From positions 372,001-436,000 of the forward strand of contig MU839834.1 in assembly GCA_030411725.1 (NCBI GenBank): a stretch of 64,000 bases of DNA, written 5' to 3'. The notes beneath the pieces are model-generated. The model was not told the DNA's origin, did no database searches, and worked only from the letters and a program-made list of their open reading frames with translations. The translations under genes and the position numbers were made by a program. Positions 56,141 through 64,000 of this stretch are shown piece by piece (the stretch's first letter is position 1; each line of letters starts with the position of its first letter). The stretch is from Echria macrotheca (lineage: Eukaryota > Ascomycota > Sordariomycetes > Sordariales > Schizotheciaceae).

Positions 56141-56870
56141 GATGGCTGCTGGTGCTGGCACTGTAGAGTACGGGAGGAAACTTGTAGAGTGTTTTGGGTA
56201 GTGCGCGGAGCTTTATTGCTGGAATGGCGGGTTGGGTGAGCTGTGTTCGCAGGTCCCACCAACTGATTGAATGATGGCAAGGCTGCAGTGCTGAGACGTC
56301 GTCCTGGTGGGTTGATGACAGCTGCCGCCACAGGGTGGCTGGGGGTCAGGGTGTTGTGCTGTTTAGTGGACCCGGCCAGTGGGGGCAATCCACTGTGCCG
56401 CTAAAGCGTGGATGGAGATCGTGGCTGAAACGGCCACGGCCGAGATCTCGTTTGCCGGGTTCCAGAGTGCCAAGAACACACTTCCTTGAGTGCCTGCAGG
56501 GAGGTACGTACCGAACAGATCTTAGCCGTGTCCACTCCACTCCGACCCCTTTGCATACGATTTTACCTGTCCTTCCTCTGCACCTGTTTCCCTTTCCCAT
56601 GATCGCAGCGCCGCACGTCAATTGGCGCCCCGGTCTTGATACCTCTGCACACGGTCCCGAGTGCCGACGAAGAGAAGACCGCTCTCGTTTACACATCGTC
56701 GCCCCGACCCGACAATCGTCGAACGACCGACGTTGCTAGCCTCTCGACCGACGTCGCTGTCACGAGCAGGCGCATCGAGAAGGGAGGCCGGAGGCTGCAG
56801 ACAAGCAGGAGACCGGCCCACAGGCTACATACATGGTTTAGTTTCCCGTTCGACCACGCTCGACGATCCC
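56141..56870. promoter_or_regulatory. Divergent spacer, rpn13 / mnn9
   Basis: This 730-bp region holds both promoters and leaders. The mnn9 frame is open back to 56661, but its conserved start is at 56871. No element is recognised. Confidence 0.4.
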
Positions 56871-58048
56871 ATGGCGCGACCCTTAGGCCCGGTCCGTCTG
56901 AAGAAGACGAGCCCGCTAACGCTCGTCTTCGGCGCCGGCCTATGCATATTCATCCTCTACTTCTTGCTAGGCTCATCGGCCCCCGAATTCTCAGCTTCTC
57001 GCAAGGCCTCGGCTGCGTCGCACCCTCTCTCGCCGCCGACATCCGCGTTCCGTCAATCGACTTCGGGCGCCAAGACGGGGCCTCCGCCCGTTTTGCGCTA
57101 CAACCTGAACAATGTGACGATTACGAACACTCCGGTCAAGAATCGCGAGAGCGTGTTGATCCTCACCCCTATGGCGCGCTTCTACCAGGGATACTGGGAC
57201 AATCTCCTCAAGCTGTCCTACCCTCACGAGCTTATCACGCTGGGCTTCATCCTTCCCAAGACCAAGGAGGGGAATGCGGCATATGCCGAGTTGGACAAGC
57301 AGATCACAAAGACGCAGAAGTTTGGTCCGGAGAAGGATAGATTCAGGAGCATCATCATCCTGCGGCAGGACTTTGATCCGCCTATTCCCTCCCAGGATGA
57401 GGCTGAGCGACACAAGATGCAGAATCAGAAGCCGCGGCGGGCGGCCATGGCCAAAGCCCGCAACTCGCTCCTCTTCACGACTCTGGGCCCGTCAACCTCG
57501 TGGGTGCTATGGCTGGATGCCGACGTGATCGAGACACCGCCCACTCTGATCCAGGACCTGGCGTTTCATAACAAGCCGGTCATCACACCGAATTGTTTCC
57601 AGCGCTACTACAACGCGGAGAAGAAGAGGATGGATGAGAGACCATACGACTTCAACAATTGGCAGGACAGTCCGACTGCGCAAAAGATGGCGGCTCAGAT
57701 GAGCCCCGACGATATCCTGCTCGAGGGCTACCAAGACATGGCGACATACCGGGCGCTCATGGCCTACATGTACGAGGAGGGCGGCGACATCCACTACGAG
57801 GTCCCACTTGATGGCGTTGGTGGCACAGCGCTGCTAGTGAAGGCTGACGTGCACCGTGACGGCGCCATGTTTCCTCCCTTTTCCTTCTATCACCTGATCG
57901 AGACAGAGGGTTTCGCAAAGATGGCAAGGAGATTAGGCTGGCATGCGGCAGGGTTGCCCAACTACAAGGTGAGGCGACATGTGCATATGCCCCCAACCGA
58001 CGGCTTCATGCTGATGCGAAATGACAGGTCTACCATTACAATGAGTGA
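56871..58048 (+). CDS. mnn9: Mnn9-type alpha-mannosyltransferase, mannan polymerase subunit
   Basis: This type II Golgi protein extends the alpha-1,6-mannan backbone of N-glycans in M-Pol complexes. Exons 56871-57968 and 58028-58048 give 372 residues. The cytosolic start MARPLGPVRLKK precedes a membrane anchor (SPLTLVFGAGLCIFILYFLLG). The Anp1/Mnn9/Van1 domain has ESVLILTPMARF, YWDNLLKLSYPHELITLGF, ARNSLLFTTLG, the DxD-type LWLDADVIETP, NCFQRYYN and VPLDGVGGTALLVKADVHRDGA. The last 59-nt intron (GTGAGG...GACAG) is inferred because splicing restores the family ending LPNYKVYHYNE and stop; without it the frame reads on to 58091 with an unrelated tail. Mnn9 rather than Anp1 or Van1 is favoured by the short stem and that ending. 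Confidence 0.9.
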
Positions 58049-58846
58049 AACGTCGCTGCATGCCTTGCTGCATATGCCTCTAGGCCGCTAGGCCGACGTT
58101 TTACTTGCATTCAAGCCCATGGGATTATTCATCCCATGGGGTACATCTCAGCATCTCTCAAGAACCACAGGCAGGGACTTTGTTCGGAGGGCTTGGAAAG
58201 ATTTAACATGGAGAAGTGTGACCGAAAACCGCGTCGCCACGGCCGTCGCGTTTGTAATATTGGCATTGGCACCAGAACTACTGCAGGACTCTCTGCACCG
58301 AGCTTCGCTGTGGTGTGGTTTCCAGCCCAGGGGCTGCGACTTTTGTCCCAGGCTGTATGATACGACGCGATACAACGCGGCTAACGAGGGTGAATATAGA
58401 TGGGGATTTGGTTTTTCTTGGGTTATCCATGTACAGCATACAGACTTGTCTGCATCCAGAAACCCGGAGTTTTTTTTTTCTTTGGCGGCTTGGGCCAACT
58501 GAGCATGGCACACTCTGAAAAGAAAACGGGAGGATAGAAGATTTATATCTCATGTTCGAATATGTCTATGAATCCTGCGTACCGAATAGTGCCGATGCAA
58601 ATGCTGTGCAGTCGCTCTTGGTATCAATCTCTCTAAAACTCGTGCATGCGACCGGATCCCAGGCCTCCCTCGATATCGGGTATCCAAACACGACAAACCG
58701 TCCAGCATATTAACCAACCACCTATTACATATATATTATCCCTCAGGAATAAGGACTCCAACCCCCCAAGAATTCGACCAACCCCAACTCCCGTGTATTA
58801 CCCATATATTCCTCTCTCTGTGTGAATGTGAGTGTATATGTGTGTA
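58049..58846. other. Convergent 3' spacer
   Basis: This 800-bp region lies between the mnn9 and pex4 stops. It holds no supported gene. The end includes short TG/TA-rich runs (58790-58850). Confidence 0.45.
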
Positions 58847-59416
58847 TCACTCCCCAGTAAACCTCTCCTCCTCAACCCACAATTCAACCAACCTCCTCGC
58901 GCCCAGCACATCCCCGTCCCGAAGCAGCGCGGCCACGTCGACATTGAGCGGACTATCCACCTCGGGACAGGAAAGGAGCATCCGCACGGCGCGCACGCAC
59001 TCGAGCACGCTGTACGCCGGCGTCCACGCGTCCTTGAGCAGGTCCAGACAGATCTCGCCCGTCTGCAGGTTTACATTCGCATGCACGACGGGCGTGACAA
59101 AGGTGATGCTCGGCGGCTTGTTGGGGTACGCGGGCGGGATAGTGATGCGGAGGAGCCAGCGGCCTTCTGGTTTTTTTTTTTTTCGTTTAATCAGTCTCTA
59201 GTTGTAGAAGGGAGGGAGAGCGAGAAAAGACAAACGTTCATATCCACAACCAACCCCTCGCCCGTTTATCACCGCCTCCCAGGATAGAAGCTCATCATCC
59301 GACACGGGCCCGAGCCGTTCGATCCCCTTTTCGTCGCGGGACTCGGTCGTCGTCCAGGTCTCGAGCTCCTTGAGCAGGCGGCGCGTTGCGCTTCGCGACG
59401 ATGAGGCTGTAGACAT
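58847..59416 (-). CDS. pex4: Peroxin-4, peroxisomal ubiquitin-conjugating enzyme (Pex4)
   Basis: Exons 59416-59236 and 59166-58847 sum to 501 nt (166 residues). The UBC fold reads SATRRLLKELETW, LSWEAVING, GRWLLRITIPPAYPNKPPSITFVTP, VVHANVNLQTGEICLDLLKDAWTPAYSVLECV. The catalytic Cys is C100 in GEICLDLL. Pex4 monoubiquitinates the import receptor Pex5 for recycling and is anchored by Pex22. Pex4 rather than another E2 is supported by the E(I/V)CLDLLKDAWTPAY segment and the divergent N-terminal half. The 69-nt intron uses a GTTTGT donor, less usual in this window, and has a long polypyrimidine A/T tract; the resulting junction GYE-Q-GRW is slightly uncertain. Confidence 0.87.
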
Positions 59417-60455
59417 TTACAATGACCGAATGAATGCTGCGCTTCTATTCGTGGTGTCTTCTTCCCTTCTTCGTACCCCTCAAAGAGAGGGCGCACAACT
59501 CGTTGAAACTCTCGCCGCGGTGGTTGGGGCGTTGGGAGAAGCTCCTCGGCGGTTCGGACGTTGGGCACCGTTTTCGAAGCTGGGCTCGACTGATCGGTGG
59601 GGAGTTCGGTTGTTGTAGATGATGAGCGAGAGTTTGTTCGTTCGTCAGTGTCTCCTCTGTTATCGGGTTTGAATACGTAGGGTAGGTGGAAGTGCGCTGA
59701 GAGAAAACCGTCAAGGGGCGCTTTCGGAGCAGGAGCTTGGGTGTGTTGCCGCCAAGGGACGTGGGGTCCCTGGACCGAGGCTGCGGTTCCAGGGGTGCTG
59801 TCGTCCTTCCCCGGATTCATGCAATGCACACGGCATGGAGGGTCGAACCCAGACTCCAAAACTCCACAACACACTCACGATGCCCCCAAGTATTATTAAA
59901 AGTAGGGGTGATGAGGTACGTCACCCATGCTCGTTACTGGCTTATGCTCTACCTAGTCTGCTTATGCTTTGCCTGCTCGCCCTCGCCATCGGATCCCGCA
60001 GCAGTCAGGGCATCGCACCCGCGCTGGTGTCCTCTCCATTACTCGACCAAATTCCCTAGGGCCCCTTCACAACGTACCATGTACAACGCTATGTCCAGAG
60101 AATCAAAGAGGAGTCGTCCACCGCCCGAATCATATGTTCTTGTCTCCGTTCATGTTTACCACCCCGGGCGTTCTGAAAACTCAAAACAAAAGCCTGGAGG
60201 ACCAGACCACTGTCCCCCTGAACCCCCGAGTCCCAGTTCCACCTCATTTGTATCATCAAAAGTAAATCAACGCTCCGTGCCCGTGTTCAGGCCCAAAACC
60301 CCAGATAATCCTACAAGATTCACCACCATTCTCGCCGCGATCCCAATCGTCTATTGCCGAATAAATCCAGGCCTCCCTTCGCAGGCTAAAGGTCATGCAG
60401 AATCGAGTCGTAAATCAACCAGATTTAAAGCCGACCGAGAGCTGATGCTTCTGAT
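59417..60455. promoter_or_regulatory. Spacer upstream of pex4
   Basis: This 1-kb region holds the pex4 promoter and the 3' side of the next minus-strand gene. A plus-strand ORF of 362 codons (59737-60825) has no family features and runs into the antisense of that gene. Confidence 0.4.
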
Positions 60456-63377
60456 TCATGTCGATTCGGGCTCTTTTGACTTCCAGAATTGCACTAATCG
60501 ACTGAGTCTCTTCGTCTTGCTGACCTTCCCCTTCTTCTCTGGCTCGCTGTCCATCGACACCTCCATCGACAGCTTGCTTCGCTCTCCGTGCGAGCTGCTG
60601 ATGAGTCGGCTCAAACTCGCGAGACTTGATCGGCGTCGCCCGAAAGCAGTTGATGTAAACGAAGCCGGCCGAGGTTGGTTGGACAGAGGTGGTGGTTGCC
60701 TGGCCTGGGGATATTGTGCAAAGATGCTCTCCCGTGTCATCGTCGAATTACTGCTTGTCAGCGACGGAATGTCATCGACTGAAATTCGGACTTCCGGCCC
60801 CGGCTCACCCATCAGCAGGGATTGAAAATTGTCTTCCGTGATCGACGAAGGCGCGGTTGAGATACGATGGGTATCGTACGATACTGGCGATCGGGGTGAT
60901 GGGAAGGCAGACGACTGTGTCATCGAATACGGGCTGATAGGAGCAAGCGAGGCCATGGGAAGGTTCAGAGGGCTGACGTCGACAGGAGCGAGGTCCTTGG
61001 GACGTGACATGTGGCGCGGAGATGGGGCAGAGTCCAACGACGAACGAGGCAAAGCCACATAGCCAACCGACAGATTGTCAGTTGTGACGTTCTCGTGGAG
61101 AGAGCTTGTCGAGCGGTTGGCCAGGGAGGGTGCAACCGCCAACGATACGCCCGCAGTCGAAGGTCCCACTGCTTCGGGCTCGGATGCCACAACCGTTGGA
61201 AGGAGATCAGCCGTCTGGTTCTTCTCGGCGGCCGAATCAGAGCATAGAGAGACATTCTCCTCGGTCGAAATCGTCGGAGGCTTTTCAGTAATCGGCGTAT
61301 CAACCACAGGGGTCGACTGTCCAGTTGATTTCGTGGCCGAGCCGTCATCTTCGTCCTCCTCATCTTCCTCAAACACATCCGCCATCGTTGAGCTGCTTCC
61401 GAACCGTGGGAACCCTAATCGACCAGCCTCGAAAGGCGCCATTTCGGGTGCACTCTCGGCTCTCCTATGATGATAATGCATCCCAGGGCCAGTGAAGCGG
61501 CTCATGCCGGCTGCGCTGTGGAGTTGTTTCTTGGCGAGGCCGCCTGCTCTTTGCGCGGCTTCCCATTCAGGGTTGCGAGGCAAAGGTGTATTGAATGGAC
61601 CAAGGGCCGCGTCCAAATCGATCATGGGATACGAACCATCCTCATCCGCAGTCGGACTCCGAGAGCTATCAACGCCATCCGAAGCCGAATCGGTTACCAT
61701 AAACGATGGTATAGTCACTTCAGGCTCTGCGGCCATCTCCATACACGACCCATCGTTCCCATCGAGATCCTCTTCGGTGCCAACGTGGTGAAAGGGCGGC
61801 GGTGTAGATGTTCTCCTTTTCTGTTTGCCGTGACGAGCTTTGGCCTTCCTCGAAAGAATAGAGCCTGCCCAGGCCTTGACCTTCTTCGGTTTCTTCCCGC
61901 GTTTCTTGCTGCACACGGGCTTCAGCTCCGCCATGTCGTCCGGTAGCTGGATTTCTTGCGAAACCAAGTTCCCATCTCCAGGGGAAGCTGCAGGTGACTT
62001 AGTGCTTTCCTTCTGTGATTCTGACGAGCTTGCACTGGCGGGCCGAGATCGGGTTGGAGAAGCCGCGACAAACGGCTCCAATCCGAAGAAACTCCATTTT
62101 TTTACGGACTTGGTCGGACTGGGAGTGGCAGGATCAACTGCTGAGGTGGCTGGAGGCAGAGCGCCAAGGAACGGAATGGATCCTCGCCTTCTCGGTGAAG
62201 GCATTGGCGCCTCAGGCTCCTGCGCGTTCTGTGTGCGCTCAAGAACGGCGCCGGCAGTGCTCGGTCTCGCCTCACCAATCTTGCGTGCCGGGCCAGCTTG
62301 GTCAGAGGAGTGCGATTCGCGATCACCAGTTGTGAGTGATATCACGGACGAGATGCTGCCGGAAACGGAATGTCCGGGCCGCGCGGTGATCGTGCTGGAT
62401 GTCTCGTTTGATACCAGAGAAAGGGGTCTGGGGATGAACTCCAGCGTATCCGAAAAGCCGACACGGTTGCGAGCTGGCGGTCTGGCCAATTGCTCAGGTT
62501 CAGAGCTAATCTCCGCAACCGGTTCGTCGGGAGTCTTCACGGACGTCGCTGGGGATACCGCGGGAGCCATATCGGGATCCGTATTCGAAGTGCGAGCCCC
62601 TGGGAATTCCCTATGATCAGCGACATTGAGGAGAGCCGGACTGGCCGGAGCGCTGCTTCCTCTAGGATTGTGGTTAGGGGACGGCAGAATTATCGACGAA
62701 AGGTCGTGGCTGGAGATGGCCGCTGATCGTCGATGAGCATGGCCTCTCGGTCTGTTGGGCTTCGCAGGTTGTAGCATTGGTGACGCCATGCCGCTTTCTG
62801 ATTTTGTCGGGCTTGTGCCTAGAACGCTGACGGCGTCGCCACCTCGAATACTTCCACCTACGAACTCGCTGCCTCCCCGACGATGGCCAGCTGGCCGAAC
62901 AGGAATTGCGCGCGGTGAATCTGGAGCTGACGGAGATTTTGGAGGGGTCAGAAACGCGTTATCGTTTCCAGGCAGAGAGGCTCCTGGGTTGAAGGAGAAC
63001 GCTGGAAGGGCCGGTGATCTCGGTTTTATCCGCTCATTTTCCGTCGAGATCGCCAAGGGGGGTTCCTGGGTGTCGATGGCTGATCGTGGTCTTCGGCCCG
63101 TCGCTCGAGAGAAGGACGAAGGGGCCGAAGAAGAAGACGGGCGCGCCGGAAAAACGAAAGGCGGGTTCGGTGGTGGCAGCGCTGTTCTCGGCGAGACTGC
63201 GGGACTGGAAACCGACGCTTCGTGAGGCGAGGAACGATCGTAGGCCGTTTGAACGATAACACTGCATGTTGTTTCCTGGCCAAGGCGCTCCACAGAGGGG
63301 GCCTCGGCCATCAAGTCCGGTCCGATTGTAGCTGCCATCTTTCCAAGCCGCGCTGCGGCGCCAGAAGTGATGGGCAA
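60456..63377 (-). CDS. Large Ser/Pro-rich disordered protein, function unknown
   Basis: This is a single exon of 973 residues. I know of similar proteins in filamentous fungi labelled proline-rich or cell-wall proline-rich, but I see no signal peptide or membrane segment, so a wall location is doubtful. Most is Ser/Pro/Thr/Ala low complexity with many SP/TP sites (kinase or 14-3-3-type targets). More conserved-looking islands: AGHRRGGSEFVGGS (about 170), GHAHRRSAAISSHDLSSI (215), RNRVGFSDTLEFIPRPLS (305), KKWSFFGLEPF (430), a basic run KKRGKKPKKVKAWAGSILSRKAKARHGKQKRR (500), HYHHRRAESAPEMAPFE and an acidic EEDEEDEDD (680). The C-terminus is KGKVSKTKRLSRLVQFWKSKE. The repeated RRxS motifs suggest regulation by basophilic kinases (inference). 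The start at 63377 is the first ATG in an open frame. Confidence 0.75.
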   Translation of the reverse strand: MPITSGAAARLGKMAATIGPDLMAEAPSVERLGQETTCSVIVQTAYDRSSPHEASVSSPAVSPRTALPPPNPPFVFPARPSSSSAPSSFSRATGRRPRSAIDTQEPPLAISTENERIKPRSPALPAFSFNPGASLPGNDNAFLTPPKSPSAPDSPRAIPVRPAGHRRGGSEFVGGSIRGGDAVSVLGTSPTKSESGMASPMLQPAKPNRPRGHAHRRSAAISSHDLSSIILPSPNHNPRGSSAPASPALLNVADHREFPGARTSNTDPDMAPAVSPATSVKTPDEPVAEISSEPEQLARPPARNRVGFSDTLEFIPRPLSLVSNETSSTITARPGHSVSGSISSVISLTTGDRESHSSDQAGPARKIGEARPSTAGAVLERTQNAQEPEAPMPSPRRRGSIPFLGALPPATSAVDPATPSPTKSVKKWSFFGLEPFVAASPTRSRPASASSSESQKESTKSPAASPGDGNLVSQEIQLPDDMAELKPVCSKKRGKKPKKVKAWAGSILSRKAKARHGKQKRRTSTPPPFHHVGTEEDLDGNDGSCMEMAAEPEVTIPSFMVTDSASDGVDSSRSPTADEDGSYPMIDLDAALGPFNTPLPRNPEWEAAQRAGGLAKKQLHSAAGMSRFTGPGMHYHHRRAESAPEMAPFEAGRLGFPRFGSSSTMADVFEEDEEDEDDGSATKSTGQSTPVVDTPITEKPPTISTEENVSLCSDSAAEKNQTADLLPTVVASEPEAVGPSTAGVSLAVAPSLANRSTSSLHENVTTDNLSVGYVALPRSSLDSAPSPRHMSRPKDLAPVDVSPLNLPMASLAPISPYSMTQSSAFPSPRSPVSYDTHRISTAPSSITEDNFQSLLMGEPGPEVRISVDDIPSLTSSNSTMTRESIFAQYPQARQPPPLSNQPRPASFTSTAFGRRRSSLASLSRLISSSHGERSKLSMEVSMDSEPEKKGKVSKTKRLSRLVQFWKSKEPEST

Positions 63378-64000
63378 CTCGGGCTCAATCGGAGATCATG
63401 GATTGTCAGAAAATAATTCGCCAAACAGAAGGCCGTGGTCCTTTCGACGAAGGGCAACCTGCGAGGTCCCGTTCTGGCGTTTCAACGATTAAATACAACT
63501 GCAATCTGAAAGAAACCGTCAGCAAGCCGCCAGAATCGCTTTGTGTGATATGCGTCGGGCAAGAGAATCGACACGAAGCAGTTCGCCGATTCGAGATTGA
63601 TAACCTTTGGGTGTTGTCTGTCGTGGGCGCGGATGGGAGCACAAAAGTGAAGCATACCTCGGAACCTGTTGGAACCGCAAATGCACTAGAAAACAGCGCG
63701 ACAATGAATTAACAGGTAACGCTGCTTCTAGACGAAATCAAGATAGAGTATTGTTCAAAGGAGTGGACGGTCAAACCAGCGCAAATCCCAAGATTTGCTG
63801 CCGGAGTTGAGCCAGGTTGGTGGTTTGGGGGTGTCAAGTGTAGGAGGAAACCTGGAAATGCGAAGGAGAGAGCGAACAGAGCAGCGAAAAGCGGTGGGGG
63901 CAGCGACTGGCGACTGGAGGCACTGGGCAGGGGGGGGCGGGTCTCCACACAGTGCAAGCGGATTGCTGATTTCACGAAAGGCCCAAACCAAACGCTAAAA
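63378..64000. promoter_or_regulatory. Upstream region of the disordered-protein gene, to window edge
   Basis: This is 620 bp, presumably promoter and 5' leader. I see only short ORFs and no supported gene. Confidence 0.4.

Noticed and set aside
59737..60825. 362-codon plus-strand ORF
   Set aside because: It has low-complexity, unfamiliar sequence, overlaps the antisense of the 973-residue minus-strand gene, and shows no domain or splice logic.
61840..62616. 258-codon plus-strand ORF
   Set aside because: It is antisense to a long, Ser-rich ORF; such shadows are common in GC-rich sequence.
1..64000. Gene cluster for a shared pathway (ubiquitin/proteasome, splicing or mannan genes)
   Set aside because: Members are scattered, on both strands and mixed with unrelated housekeeping genes. 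The recurrence is most simply chance in a gene-dense region.

Overview
The window is nuclear DNA of a filamentous ascomycete. The GC-rich genes, many short introns (mostly 48-85 nt, GTAWGT/GTRAGT donors, CTAAC-type branch sites), gene order on both strands, and protein types (SERCA pump, Rub1, THO subunit 7, fungal Sac/5-phosphatase, GH125 and Mnn9 mannan enzymes) fit Sordariomycetes, most likely Sordariales. The order-level placement is inferred from resemblance to remembered homologues, not from a search.

Layout. 0-13 kb: 3' part of a Snt2-type chromatin reader, cytosine deaminase, prohibitin-2, NEDD8/Rub1, elongin A, THO7, tubulin cofactor A. 14-22.3 kb: SERCA Ca2+-ATPase, 20S proteasome beta-3, a TUG/UBX protein, ribosomal protein L36. 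23.7-29.8 kb: two secreted proteins (a cysteine-bearing unknown and a class-3 lipase), a 2.4-kb gene-free stretch, then 14-3-3. 31-36 kb: tRNA-Val(AAC) and a low-complexity, poorly conserved-looking pair of ORFs separated by one in-frame TAG. 36.5-45 kb: synaptojanin-like phosphoinositide phosphatase and the U1 snRNP factor Prp39. 45.7-51 kb: GH125 mannosidase, a U6 snRNA gene, and the bifunctional purine enzyme Ade17. 52-64 kb: a Cus2/Tat-SF1 splicing factor, Rpn13, Mnn9, Pex4 and a large disordered protein.

These are mostly housekeeping genes. Three recurring themes are pre-mRNA splicing (U6, Prp39, Cus2, THO7 for export), ubiquitin/proteasome function (Rub1, Pup3, Rpn13, Pex4, UBX protein, and elongin A in other systems), and mannan/secretory biology (GH125, Mnn9, SERCA). 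I see no sign of an operon or a physical pathway cluster. I rebuilt exon structures by hand from reading frames and splice signals; where stated, the summed exon lengths are divisible by three.

The most striking item is the U6 snRNA gene at about 48.28-48.45 kb on the minus strand. Its sequence is interrupted by a 60-nt spliceosomal-type intron, just upstream of the ACAGAG box. Next in interest are a single TAG splitting two in-frame ORFs at 33.7 kb, a perfect hairpin abutting a four-tract G5 quadruplex motif at 31.06-31.11 kb, an 8-nt micro-exon in 14-3-3, and a start-codon-only coding exon in the proteasome beta-3 gene. I found no mobile element, CRISPR array or wholly new multi-gene system.
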